A stretch of DNA of 60,755 nt from a bacterium. GTDB lineage: Bacteria > Bacteroidota > Bacteroidia > Chitinophagales > Saprospiraceae. The stretch covers positions 1-60,755 of the forward strand of contig JANSXW010000018.1 in NCBI GenBank assembly GCA_024742755.1, given 5' to 3'. Made by a program: the position numbers and the translations under genes. This document shows positions 17,706 through 26,453 of the stretch, piece after piece; the stretch's first letter is position 1; each line of letters opens with the position of its first letter. The notes beneath the pieces were generated by a model. It made no database searches. It was given only the letters and a program-made list of their open reading frames with translations, and was not told the origin of the DNA.

Positions 17706-19520
17706 ATGAGAACCACTATCCTTACGCTGTTCGCTGTGTTGGCGATCCATGCTGCTGTCTCTGCTGCTAATCTTTACATTTTGTACGATGACGCCTGCAT
17801 GGACCGGCTGGAATATGCTTACCAGAATGCAGATGATCAGTCGCCTTACATTATGTATCAGGTAAGTACAATGCCCGGGGAGAAAATCATCCTGGAGGTA
17901 GGAGCAGAAAGCCAGACGCCGCAGGACTTTATGCCGGCGCAGTTCATCCGCTGCAACAACGCGGTGTTTGACGAGCAGCTGGTCAATGCCATCAACAGCA
18001 ATATTGATGAAGTGCATATGGTGGTCCGCAAAGGCAGCCGCTACTTCATTTCGCCGATCAACTTCGCTGCACGCCTTTTGATGAACGATAACGTGATCCT
18101 TTACGACTCACCGAAGTACCGCTTCCAGTTTGACCGCAAGATGGGCACGATTGGTGAGAATATTGCCTATAACAACCCCAGAGCGGAGGTCTTCTTTGAA
18201 GGGAAACTCGAAAATGAATGTTCCGGGGCCTACCTTTTCCACCAGTATGCAGAATTTGACGGCAACCCACACGCAGACCTTGTGCTGGTACCGGAAGTCG
18301 GTATTGTGGAAGAGCGCAGCGGCATCAATGCCGAAGATGCCCTGAACAACACCCTTCGCCTGGAGAAGGTGAACGGCAGAAAGTTGGAGCGCCACCTTCG
18401 CCGCGTTTGCGATGGTGATTATACAGAGGATGAAGCCGCTCCTGCCGAAGAGGCGTTCACGGCCCGTGCGGCTCATGGAGACGTAACGGCAAAGGGCGGA
18501 ACTCCTGATTCTTATGGCGCAGAGGCTTACACCCGCCCCCGGGACCCGCTGGCGAATGTGGACACCACGCCAAAGGCAGTAGCTCAAAAGCCCCAGACCC
18601 ACAAAGTCCAGAAAGGCGAAACCCTTTACCGTATTGCCAAAAATTACGGTGTGACGGTCGATCAGGTCAAAGCGTGGAATAACAAATCCAACAATACCAT
18701 TTACCCCGGCGAGACGCTGCAGGTAGCCGCCGGCACAGTCGCTACCGCACAGCCGGAAGCATTAACAGCGAAGGGCGGGCAGGCAGCACAATCACGGCCT
18801 CTGCCCCGCTACAGCGCCACTCAGCCTGCTGCCAACAGCCAGGCAGATAAATTCCATATTGTGCGGGCAGGTGAAACCGTTGCCTCTCTTGCACTTCGCT
18901 ACGGCTATACCGAAGCCCGGTTCCGTCAAATAAACGGACTGAACCCCAATGAAATGGTGAAAGTCGGCCAGCAAATCAAAATCGACCATTGCAACTGCCC
19001 GGATGACGCCCCGTCGGCGTACCAGCAGGCACAACCGCGCATCAACGCAATGGCGGCCCCAACCCAATCCGGGAATAATCTGCAGGCGAAAGGTTCAGTA
19101 CCTCAATCTTACAATACGGCAGCTCCACGGGAGCCACAAACCGGCAGCACAACAGGCGAAACGTTTTCCAATGACCGGTTTGGCAGCCAACGCCCGGAAG
19201 AAGACCTGCGGAACACGCCGTATTTCCTGAACCGCCCTTCCGTGCAAAATCCGCCACCGGCTTCCTACAGCCGTGAGCAGCCGTCTGCCTACGACAACCC
19301 CGACTATACCCCCAAGGGCGGAAACACTCCACAGAGCTATGATACCTATGTGCCCCAACGACAGCAAGACCAGGTGCGTACGGTCTATATTGTAAAGGAA
19401 GGAGATTCGCTGTTCAATATTGCCCGCACCTACGGCACTACGGCACAGCGCCTGCGGGAAATCAACAATCTGGAAAAGAACGAAATCCTAATCCCCTATC
19501 AGCGTATTTATTTGAACTAA
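17706..19520 (+). CDS. Secreted protein with three LysM domains
   Basis: 604 aa with a signal peptide (cleavage after VSAA, ~20). Residues ~21-245 form an N-terminal region of unknown fold. LysM domains lie at ~298-342 (HKVQKGETLYRIAKNYGVT), ~383-426 (FHIVRAGETVASLALRYGYT) and ~559-602 (VYIVKEGDSLFNIARTYGTT), the last at the very C-terminus. LysM binds N-acetylglucosamine-containing glycans, so it probably associates with peptidoglycan in the periplasm. The linkers carry a repeated degenerate motif near residues 260, 354, 460 and 535 (KGGTPDSY, KGG, KGSVPQSY, KGGNTPQSY). No amidase or peptidase domain is seen. A terminator follows 19 bp after the stop. Confidence 0.88.
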   Translation: MRTTILTLFAVLAIHAAVSAANLYILYDDACMDRLEYAYQNADDQSPYIMYQVSTMPGEKIILEVGAESQTPQDFMPAQFIRCNNAVFDEQLVNAINSNIDEVHMVVRKGSRYFISPINFAARLLMNDNVILYDSPKYRFQFDRKMGTIGENIAYNNPRAEVFFEGKLENECSGAYLFHQYAEFDGNPHADLVLVPEVGIVEERSGINAEDALNNTLRLEKVNGRKLERHLRRVCDGDYTEDEAAPAEEAFTARAAHGDVTAKGGTPDSYGAEAYTRPRDPLANVDTTPKAVAQKPQTHKVQKGETLYRIAKNYGVTVDQVKAWNNKSNNTIYPGETLQVAAGTVATAQPEALTAKGGQAAQSRPLPRYSATQPAANSQADKFHIVRAGETVASLALRYGYTEARFRQINGLNPNEMVKVGQQIKIDHCNCPDDAPSAYQQAQPRINAMAAPTQSGNNLQAKGSVPQSYNTAAPREPQTGSTTGETFSNDRFGSQRPEEDLRNTPYFLNRPSVQNPPPASYSREQPSAYDNPDYTPKGGNTPQSYDTYVPQRQQDQVRTVYIVKEGDSLFNIARTYGTTAQRLREINNLEKNEILIPYQRIYLN

Positions 19521-19539
19521 AATAAGTGACAGGTTGTCG

Positions 19540-19577
19540 AAAAATGGGCTGTTTCTGAAAAGGAATAGCCCATTTTT
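19540..19577 (+). terminator. Rho-independent-type terminator
   Basis: An 11-bp perfect stem AAAAATGGGCT (19540-19550) / AGCCCATTTTT (19567-19577), with a 16-nt loop and a T-run at the 3' arm, lies 19 bp after the LysM gene stop. The A-rich 5' arm means it could also act on the other strand. Confidence 0.75.
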
Positions 19578-19599
19578 ATTTAAGGAAAGGATGTTTACT

Positions 19600-19607
19600 T
19601 ATTTTTG
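19600..19607 (+). promoter_or_regulatory. TAnnTTTG (-7) promoter box
   Basis: TATTTTTG, 24 bp before the ATG of the CNNM gene and just after the LysM gene terminator, fits the -7 consensus. It implies a short leader of roughly 18 nt. Confidence 0.45.
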
Positions 19608-19630
19608 ACCAAATTATCTGAATCCACTAT

Positions 19631-20773
19631 ATGCTGCTGCTATTTTTCGCAATGTCTATCCTCTTCTCCTTCCTCTGCTCGATATGGGAAGCGGTACTGC
19701 TGAGCATTACGCCTTCCTTCGTGGAGGTAACCTACAAGCAAGGGACCAAAACCGGGCAATTACTGAAGAGCTTTAAGGAGGACATTGACCGGCCGTTGTC
19801 TGCCATCCTCACCCTTAATACCATTGCTCATACCGTTGGCGCTATTGGGGTAGGCTCTCAGGCTGGCAAAATGTACGGTGATCAGAATATGATACTTGCC
19901 GGTTTCGAGCTCCCGTTCTCCGTGGAGGCTTTCGTGGGCGCAGCCATGACCCTCGCTATCCTGATCCTTTCAGAAATCATACCCAAAACCCTCGGGGCCA
20001 ACAACTGGAAGCAGCTTTCGGGCTTCACCGTCAACTCTCTTAATATCGTGATCTTTGCGCTCTACCCGCTCGTCTGGCTGAGCCAGTTGATTACGAAGTC
20101 TATGAAAAAGGACAAGGACAAGAGCGTGCTCAGCCGGGCCGACTTTTCCGCAATGGCGGAGATTGGTGAAAAGGAGGGCATTTTCCGAAGCAATGAATCA
20201 CGGATCATCCACAACCTCCTGCGCCTCAACACCATCCGTACCAAGGATGTGATGACGCCGCGTACCGTCGTCAAAGCGGCCAATCAGGAACGTACCATAC
20301 AGGAGTTCTACGATAAAAACGAAAAGCTTCAGTTTTCCAGGATTCCGGTTTTCGCCGAGTCCAAGGACCATATCAATGGCTTCGTGCTGAAAGATGAAAT
20401 TCTGAGCAGTATCATCAAGGACAATGGGGAGGCGCCGCTGCGGGACATTATGAGGGAGATTCTCATCATCAATGAGCAGGTGCCCCTGCCCGATCTGTTC
20501 AATCAGCTCATGGAAAAGCGGGAACACATCGCGCTCGTTGTGGACGAGTTTGGCGGCATGGCGGGTATCGTGACCATGGAAGACGTGATTGAAACCTTGT
20601 TGGGCATCGAAATCGTAGACGAGCAGGACAACATCGAGGACATGCAATTGCTGGCCCGAAAAAACTGGGAAAAGCGCGCGAAGGTCCTTGGTTTACTGGA
20701 AGAACTGCAGGAACATTCCGTCAAGGCCAAGTCAGAGGAAGAACAGGGCCCGACAAAAGAGCAGGGCAACTGA
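19631..20773 (+). CDS. CNNM transmembrane domain plus CBS-pair protein (CorC/HlyC-related)
   Basis: 380 aa, inner membrane. The N-terminal ~170 residues are a CNNM/DUF21 domain with about four hydrophobic segments, including the acidic LSEIIPKTLGANN motif. A CBS pair follows (~195-330: VMTPRTVV, FSRIPVFAESKDHINGFVLKDEIL, ALVVDEFGGMAGIVTMEDVIETLLG). The usual C-terminal CorC_HlyC domain is absent; instead there is a short charged tail (EEEQGPTKEQGN). By family it takes part in divalent cation (Mg or Co) export or sensing, with nucleotide control through the CBS pair. A family A mobile element is inserted 6 bp after the stop. Confidence 0.9.
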   Translation: MLLLFFAMSILFSFLCSIWEAVLLSITPSFVEVTYKQGTKTGQLLKSFKEDIDRPLSAILTLNTIAHTVGAIGVGSQAGKMYGDQNMILAGFELPFSVEAFVGAAMTLAILILSEIIPKTLGANNWKQLSGFTVNSLNIVIFALYPLVWLSQLITKSMKKDKDKSVLSRADFSAMAEIGEKEGIFRSNESRIIHNLLRLNTIRTKDVMTPRTVVKAANQERTIQEFYDKNEKLQFSRIPVFAESKDHINGFVLKDEILSSIIKDNGEAPLRDIMREILIINEQVPLPDLFNQLMEKREHIALVVDEFGGMAGIVTMEDVIETLLGIEIVDEQDNIEDMQLLARKNWEKRAKVLGLLEELQEHSVKAKSEEEQGPTKEQGN

Positions 20774-20779
20774 GGTTAA

Positions 20780-20970
20780 GACTATGTTGGGAATTCGCTT
20801 TTGGAGCGAATGCAGTCAAATTTCATTCTGAACAAGGCGCGATGAAGGAGCCTAGCCTGAGCTAAGCGACTGACCTGCCCGCCGTACAAGACTTTGGCAG
20901 GCGGGAGAGCAACGAAGTTCAGGATAAAATTTGGCAAATGCAGCCCAAAGGGTGAAATCCCAACATAGTC
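20780..20970. mobile_element. MITE-like element, family A, copy 1 (191 bp)
   Basis: The ends are perfect 13-bp inverted repeats GACTATGTTGGGA / TCCCAACATAGTC, extendable to 19 bp with two mismatches. It is flanked by a direct repeat TAA (20777-20779 and 20971-20973). It has no coding capacity, but contains internal stems such as ATTCGC...GCGAAT and CCTGCCCGCC...GGCAGGCGGG. It is almost identical to the copy at 29642-29860 apart from a 28-nt insertion there. The 3-bp TNA duplication suggests mobilisation by an IS5-group (IS1031-type) transposase elsewhere in the genome. Confidence 0.85.
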
Positions 20971-21007
20971 TAAAACGTGGGGGCAGGAATTGCTTTACGC
21001 TCCGGTC

Positions 21008-22264
21008 TTAATCTGTTCCGAAGGGATGGCGGAGGTCTTCGGTATTTTCCGCTGGCGGTTGCAAAAAGCCTACAATACGCGGCAGCAGCGCCTGCACAAC
21101 AGGATTGGCATGCTTTAACCAGACCTGCTGAGGCTCCGGGGCCCCTCCTACCGAACTCTTAATTACCGTTGCGGTACGGCCCAGGACAACCTGACGGCTG
21201 CCAAAATCCTCGATACCCGTCCGGATACAAGCCAGCAGCATATTGAGGTACAGCTGTGCAGACTCATTATAAGCCTCGTCAAAACCCAGAAAGTGGACTT
21301 CCGCAGTCAAACCGCTGCGCAGCACTGAGCAGAACCCTACCAGGTCATCCCCATCAAAATAACCTATGACTTTGAAGGAAGCCCCGAAGGCTGCTTTGAG
21401 CCGCGAGAAATAGCCCGGTTGCAGGCGTACCAGGCTGAAGTCGGCACGGTTAGCAACAGCAGCGTAAAGCTCGTGCATCCGTTCCTGATAACCATTCAGG
21501 TCTGCCAGGGTCAGCGACCGGCAGCCCAGGTTTTCTCCTTTGCGGAACGCCCGCCGCGCCCGCACCCGGTACTTGCTGGTCATTGCTTCCAGAAAATCAT
21601 CCAGGGTGTGCCAGCCTGAATCGACCTCCACAATCATATTGGGCTCAAAATTGAAAGGCACGTAGCTTTGCCCCTGTAGTCCACGCTGCAACATTGGATA
21701 GGCTGATTCCGGCAGGTCCTTTACCAGAATGGCCCGGGCATTTAACCGCTTGCGCATGCGCTCCAGCAAAACCTGAAGCAAGTGCGACTGTTCGCCGGCC
21801 TCAACCTCTGGCGCAAACGCAAACCCAAAAGGCCCCGAAACCTGTGCCGCCCCGCAAACCAGCACGCGTACCCCGACATTCAGCCATGCCCAGCGTGGCA
21901 GCGCATCGCCAACCCGAAAGTCAATAACCTGCAGGGCTGCAATACCTAAAGCTTTACCCAACCGCTCCAGTACAACGTAGGCGATTTCCATTCCTTCCGG
22001 AAGCGCCTCTTCCCAGGCAAGGAGGTAATTGCGGCTCAGGAACACCCGCCCTCCGCCTGCCAGTTTGTCCCATTCTGCCGGCAAATCGAGAGCGGACCGA
22101 TAGAGCCGGGCCTGATAGGCACCGATGTCTAATAGCACGGCTTTTTCAGCCATATCAGCCTGTTCTTCAGGCAAACGGTTACCGCATTCCGACTGCAGCA
22201 GCTGTTGGACGGTATCGTAGATCGGGCATCGGGAGGTGAGGCGCTCCATCGTAGTCTTTATCAT
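21008..22264 (-). CDS. GNAT/FemAB-like (BioF2-type) acyltransferase
   Basis: 418 aa, cytosolic, no signal. The C-terminal half (~225-360) has the pattern of GNAT/FemAB-related acetyltransferases: KYRVRARRAFRKGENLG, YFDGDDLVGFCSVLRSG, a beta-bulge strand AEVHFLGFDEAYNESAQLYLN and a following helix. The N-terminal half contains LSRNYLLAWEEALPEGM and a related half-domain, as in the two-lobed proteins of this type. The acyl donor and acceptor cannot be assigned. The start at 22264 (MIKTTMERL) is one of two close Mets. It is divergent from the helix-hairpin-helix protein gene at 22488; the stop lies 37 bp from the family A element. Confidence 0.7.
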   Translation of the reverse strand: MIKTTMERLTSRCPIYDTVQQLLQSECGNRLPEEQADMAEKAVLLDIGAYQARLYRSALDLPAEWDKLAGGGRVFLSRNYLLAWEEALPEGMEIAYVVLERLGKALGIAALQVIDFRVGDALPRWAWLNVGVRVLVCGAAQVSGPFGFAFAPEVEAGEQSHLLQVLLERMRKRLNARAILVKDLPESAYPMLQRGLQGQSYVPFNFEPNMIVEVDSGWHTLDDFLEAMTSKYRVRARRAFRKGENLGCRSLTLADLNGYQERMHELYAAVANRADFSLVRLQPGYFSRLKAAFGASFKVIGYFDGDDLVGFCSVLRSGLTAEVHFLGFDEAYNESAQLYLNMLLACIRTGIEDFGSRQVVLGRTATVIKSSVGGAPEPQQVWLKHANPVVQALLPRIVGFLQPPAENTEDLRHPFGTD

Positions 22265-22487
22265 TGTGCTTTCGGGTGGTTTGCTCTTTCCCTAACGCTT
22301 TTTAAGGTTTTTTAGTTGTGCGCCTTTGGCTGGAGTCAGGCGCTGCCAGACGCGCTGCTTTCCACTTCTTCAGATCAGCCGGCCCGGGCAGCAGCCGCCC
22401 CGCAGCTTTCTCTTTTTAAATTGAAAGGACCAACCCGCCTGTTAACCAAGCTGAAATCCATATCTTTAGGCCACAACCAAGCACAAC

Positions 22488-24581
22488 ATGCGTTCACCCC
22501 TACTGCTACTACTGCTTAATGGCCTGTGTTTTTTTGCCGGTGCGCAAGTCGATTCCCTTGTGCAGCCTACCGACCCGGACCAGCAGGTGATCGAGGATTT
22601 CCTCCAGAATACAGAAAGCGAAGGCACTTTTGACTTCAATACCATCTTTGAAGAACTCGAATTTTACCGCGAAAACCCCATTAACCTCAACACCATCACC
22701 GAAGGGCAGCTTCAAGACCTCAACCTGTTATCGGATATTCAAATCCTCGAAATCCTTAAATACCGGCAAACCGCCGGTGACTTCATTTCTATTTACGAAT
22801 TGCAGGCGGTGCCCAGCCTTGACCTCCAAACCATACGCCGACTGTTGCCCTTTGTGCGGGTGGGTGGCGACCTCGACGATTATCAGACGCCGATCGGGCA
22901 AATGGTGCGCGAAGGCCGCAATGAACTCTACCTGCGGTGGTTCCGTATCCTTGAAGATCAGCAGGGGTATACGCCACTTGGGCAGGACGAGACGGGCGCC
23001 CGATACGTGGGCGACCCCAATCAGTTTTACATGCGCTACAAGCATGCCTACAGCAACCGGCTGAGTTATGGATTTACGGCAGAAAAAGACCGGGGGGAAG
23101 AGTTTTTTAAAGGCAGCAACCCCTACGGATTTGACTTCTATTCTGCTCATTTTTTCCTAAAAGATTACAATAAACGCATCAAAGCCATCGCCATTGGCGA
23201 TTATGCGGTCAGCTTTGGGCAGGGCTTGGTCCTCTACAGCGGCTTCGGCTATGGCAAGAGCTCTTTGGTGATGAACATCAAGCGGACCTCACGCACCCTG
23301 CGCCCTTACACTTCCGTAAATGAATCCAACTTCCAGCGGGGGGCAGCGGCTACCCTGGCATTTGGCGACCACATTGAAGTCACCGCCCTGGGCTCCCACC
23401 GCCGACGCACTGCCAACCTCCTGGAGTCTGACACCACCGACCTCGAAGATCAGGTCCGGCAGGCCAGTTCGCTCGACCTCGATGGGCTGCACCGCACCCC
23501 CAATGAAATCGCAGACGAGGGCGCTATTGGGCAAACCACTATTGGCGGGCAGGTGAAGTGGCACAACCGCTACGGGCACATTGCTGCCAATGCCCTCTAC
23601 GAAGAGCTGGATGCAGACCTGGCCCAATTTCGCCCAACGCCCAACAATCAGTTTGACTTCACCGGCAACAATCTTTACAATCTCAGCCTGGACTACAGCT
23701 TTATCTTTCAGAACTTCAACTTTTTTGGAGAAACCGCCCGCTCCGCAAACGGCGCCATAGCCACTGTAAACGGCTTGCTCATGGGGCTGGACCGAAACGT
23801 TGACCTGGCCCTGCTGGTCCGGCACTACCCCCGCAACTATCAGGCGCTCAACGCGAATGCCTTTGGCGAAACCTTCGGTGCCCAAAACGAAACCGGCGTG
23901 TATCTGGGCATGGAGGTCCGCCCCCACAAAAACTGGCGGCTAAGCGCTTATTTCGACACCTGGCGCCACCCCTGGCTGCGCTTCACCGTGGATGCCCCCT
24001 CTACCGGCTATGAATACCGCGGACGTCTCACGTATTACCTCAAGCGCGACCTGGAAGTGTACGTCGAAATCCGGGAAGAACACAAGGCACAGAATATCAA
24101 CAAGATCGAAGGCAAAAATGACTTCACCCTCGACCGCCATATTTTCCAGGCCCGTTTGCATGTGGCCAAAAAGGTGACCAAAGAGCTGGAACTGCGCAGC
24201 CGCATTGATGTCGGGTATACCGATAATGAAATCAACAACCGCCAAAACGGCTTTGCGATTTATCAGGATGTGCTCTACCGCCCCACGGCTTTCCCCTTTT
24301 CCTTCACCACCCGCTATGCACTTTTTGACACGGACGGGTTTCAGTCCCGCTTTTATTCCTTCGAGAACAACCTGCTCTATACCTTTTCCATCCCCGCTTA
24401 CTACAACCGGGGCAGCCGCTTTTACTTCAATTTACGGTACCGGGGCATCCGCAACCTGACTATTGAGGGGCGGATCGCGCAGACGTTCTGGAAAAACCAA
24501 GACACCTTTGGCACTGGCAACGAGCAGATTGACGGGCAAACCCGGACTTCCGTTGGTGCTCAGATCAAGTATAAGTTTTAA
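22488..24581 (+). CDS. Helix-hairpin-helix plus outer-membrane beta-barrel protein
   Basis: 697 aa with a signal peptide (MRSPLLLLLLNGLCFFAGAQ). Residues ~66-125 hold ComEA-like helix-hairpin-helix repeats (INLNTITEGQLQDLNLLSD, ILKYRQTAGDFISIYELQAV). The remaining ~550 residues are alternating amphipathic strands with aromatic ends (LSYGFTAEKDRGEEF, YGHIAANALYEELDA), ending in VGAQIKYKF, typical of an outer-membrane barrel. Helix-hairpin-helix motifs usually bind DNA non-specifically, so an envelope DNA-contacting role is conceivable but unproven. This combination is widespread in Bacteroidota as hypothetical proteins. It is convergent with the DUF2490 gene, 7 bp apart. Confidence 0.85.
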   Translation: MRSPLLLLLLNGLCFFAGAQVDSLVQPTDPDQQVIEDFLQNTESEGTFDFNTIFEELEFYRENPINLNTITEGQLQDLNLLSDIQILEILKYRQTAGDFISIYELQAVPSLDLQTIRRLLPFVRVGGDLDDYQTPIGQMVREGRNELYLRWFRILEDQQGYTPLGQDETGARYVGDPNQFYMRYKHAYSNRLSYGFTAEKDRGEEFFKGSNPYGFDFYSAHFFLKDYNKRIKAIAIGDYAVSFGQGLVLYSGFGYGKSSLVMNIKRTSRTLRPYTSVNESNFQRGAAATLAFGDHIEVTALGSHRRRTANLLESDTTDLEDQVRQASSLDLDGLHRTPNEIADEGAIGQTTIGGQVKWHNRYGHIAANALYEELDADLAQFRPTPNNQFDFTGNNLYNLSLDYSFIFQNFNFFGETARSANGAIATVNGLLMGLDRNVDLALLVRHYPRNYQALNANAFGETFGAQNETGVYLGMEVRPHKNWRLSAYFDTWRHPWLRFTVDAPSTGYEYRGRLTYYLKRDLEVYVEIREEHKAQNINKIEGKNDFTLDRHIFQARLHVAKKVTKELELRSRIDVGYTDNEINNRQNGFAIYQDVLYRPTAFPFSFTTRYALFDTDGFQSRFYSFENNLLYTFSIPAYYNRGSRFYFNLRYRGIRNLTIEGRIAQTFWKNQDTFGTGNEQIDGQTRTSVGAQIKYKF

Positions 24582-24588
24582 TGGCCTC

Positions 24589-25317
24589 TTAGCGGCGCAG
24601 GTCAAGATTGTAAGTCAGGCCCACCTGCAAATCATGATTGCGCTCATGGCGCTGTCCGTCCGCCTTCACCACGTACTGATTGAGGTAACCCAGCTGAAAG
24701 TTCACCCTTGGGTTGACCCGGTAGCCCAGAGCCAGGTACAGCCGGTTTTGACCGAGAATATTTGCGCCTACGCCTTTGCCAAAGTTGATAAAGGGCTCCG
24801 CATATCCCGAAAGGAAAAAGGAATGGTCCATCAGGTCACGGTGCCCGATGGGGAGTATAGTCATCAACCGATAGCGGGCTCTTTGACGGAACACATAGCC
24901 ATCCGTTTCGGGCTGCTCCAAAAAACGCTGCTCCAGGCGATAGCGGTGATTGACATAGAGCCGCCCTACCCTTTGGTTAATGACCCACTGCTGCCAAATA
25001 CGGTGCTCAGTGAAAGTAGCAGCTATCGGTTGTTCACCGTAGGGGAAGCTTTCAATCCAGCCATAGCCAGCCGTCAGCATGCTGTTTTCTGTAAGGTAGT
25101 AATCGAGCCCCACCCGCATCAGAGATTGTTGCCAGGTGTCAATCCATTCGTGCCGCCGCCATTGGTACTCGGTGTGCAGCCCGAGCTTATCGCTCAGGCG
25201 GTGGTTGCCAAAATACATGTACCAGGTATTATGTTGGACCGCGATGTCTTTTTGGGCATGAACGGCAAGTGCTGCTCCGGTAAGGATTAAAATAAAAATA
25301 GTGCGCCTTAAATCCAT
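24589..25317 (-). CDS. DUF2490 outer-membrane beta-barrel protein
   Basis: 242 aa with a signal peptide (RTIFILILTGAALAVHAQ). Alternating beta strands match DUF2490: NTWYMYFGNHRLSDKLGLH, EYQWRRHEWIDTWQQ, YLTENSMLTAGYGW, RLYVNHRYRLEQRF, and a C-terminal strand QVGLTYNLDLRR. The family is predicted to form small outer-membrane barrels; its function is unknown. It lies back to back with the helix-hairpin-helix barrel protein (7-bp gap, convergent), with a 392-bp region upstream containing a family B element. Confidence 0.85.
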   Translation of the reverse strand: MDLRRTIFILILTGAALAVHAQKDIAVQHNTWYMYFGNHRLSDKLGLHTEYQWRRHEWIDTWQQSLMRVGLDYYLTENSMLTAGYGWIESFPYGEQPIAATFTEHRIWQQWVINQRVGRLYVNHRYRLEQRFLEQPETDGYVFRQRARYRLMTILPIGHRDLMDHSFFLSGYAEPFINFGKGVGANILGQNRLYLALGYRVNPRVNFQLGYLNQYVVKADGQRHERNHDLQVGLTYNLDLRR

Positions 25318-25493
25318 ATCTTTTGAAAATTTGAATGATTAAAATGCTATCGGAATGGGATCAGGCGTTTGAGTTGCAAGTTGGAGCTTATGGAAGGAAA
25401 GTTCTGTGCACTGCTTCACAAGGCATTTAAAATTCCCGTGCAGCACTGTCTATTTTGACCATCAGCAAGGCAGGATAGCAGGTATATTATGAA

Positions 25494-25618
25494 GTGTGCA
25501 TCGTACATTGCACTTTTTCCTGGATAAGCTGGAGCAGAGCGGGAAGCTCTGCCCCAGCAGTCATAGGGCTTAAGTGCAGAGGGTTGCCTTTCTGTTTTGT
25601 GCAATTTGTTGTACACAC
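25494..25618. mobile_element. MITE-like element, family B, copy 1 (125 bp)
   Basis: Flanked by the direct repeat ATTATGAA (25486-25493 and 25619-25626; both followed by G). The imperfect inverted ends contain ATTGCAC / GTGCAAT. It has a strong internal hairpin GCTGGaGCAGAGC...GCTCTGCcCCAGC. It is nearly identical over ~90 bp to the copy at 58981-59138, but lacks a ~32-bp internal segment. There is no coding capacity. It lies in the 392-bp gap between the DUF2490 gene and the response regulator; nothing else was seen in that gap except the promoter box at 25656. Confidence 0.8.
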
Positions 25619-25655
25619 ATTATGAAGCAGCCTAAGGAGATCAACTGAGATTGTG

Positions 25656-25663
25656 TATCTTTG
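25656..25663 (+). promoter_or_regulatory. TAnnTTTG (-7) promoter box
   Basis: TATCTTTG lies 54 bp before the ATG at 25710. The family B element ends 37 bp upstream of the box, so the insertion abuts the -33 region of this promoter. Confidence 0.5.
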
Positions 25664-25709
25664 GGAAGCCTACAGTCCCGGGCCAGAACAACCAACATAA
25701 ACAAATAGT

Positions 25710-26354
25710 ATGAAAAACATTAACCTGGGCATCATCGAGGACGAACCCGTCCTGAGAAAAAATATCGACCAATTTTTCTCTGCCCTGCCTGGTTTTGAAC
25801 TCCGGGGCAGTGCGCCATCTGTTGAGGCTTTTATTGATGCTGTTGCCGCAGCAACCCCACTCGATATTTTGTTACTGGACATCAGCCTCCCGGGCGGCAT
25901 GTCCGGGTTGGAAGGCATTACGCTGCTAAAAGAGCGCTACCAAGCAGTGGACATCATCATGTGGTCCTCCTTTGAGGACCCCGACAAAATCTTTCGGGCG
26001 CTGCAGGCAGGGGCGGATTCCTATCTGATCAAGCGGGAGTCGCTGACGACCATCCGGGATGCCATACAAACCGTTGCGAATGGCGGGGCATTTATGTCGC
26101 CTTCCATTGCCCGTAAGGTTATCGATCATTTTGCTGCTCAAAGCCGCTCTCGAAGCCAGGAAAACCCGGTCCTTACCGGCCGGCAGTTACAAATCGTAGA
26201 TGGCCTGGTGAAGGGGCTAAGCTATAAAATGGTCGGCGCGGAGCTTGGCATTTCTGTCGAGACCGTAAGAGACCATATCAAAAAGATTTACAAACGCCTT
26301 CATGTAAACAGCAAAGCGGAGGTCATCCGAAAGCGCATGAATGGCGAAATTTGA
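25710..26354 (+). CDS. NarL/LuxR-type response regulator paired with the propeller kinase
   Basis: 214 aa. The receiver domain (~1-125) has E10/D11 (GIIEDEPVL), phospho-acceptor D57 (ILLLDISLPGGMSG), the Ser pair in MWSSFED and the Lys in SYLIKRES. A LuxR-type HTH follows (~150-208: LTGRQLQIVDGLVKGLSYKM, ISVETVRDHIKKIYKRL). It is cytosolic and binds DNA when phosphorylated. The histidine kinase gene begins 99 bp downstream in the same direction, so the two form a two-component system. Confidence 0.95.
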   Translation: MKNINLGIIEDEPVLRKNIDQFFSALPGFELRGSAPSVEAFIDAVAAATPLDILLLDISLPGGMSGLEGITLLKERYQAVDIIMWSSFEDPDKIFRALQAGADSYLIKRESLTTIRDAIQTVANGGAFMSPSIARKVIDHFAAQSRSRSQENPVLTGRQLQIVDGLVKGLSYKMVGAELGISVETVRDHIKKIYKRLHVNSKAEVIRKRMNGEI

Positions 26355-26453
26355 GGCTATTTTCCTCACCTTGCCCCTGTAAGTGCCTGCGATTCAATAT
26401 TATTGACTATATTTAACGAATTATGTAGTATCATACAAACTACGTTTTGCTTA

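Noticed and set aside
24463..25290. 275-codon plus-strand frame
   Set aside because: Antisense to the DUF2490 gene, whose frame has a clear signal peptide and barrel strands; long antisense frames are expected at this GC content.
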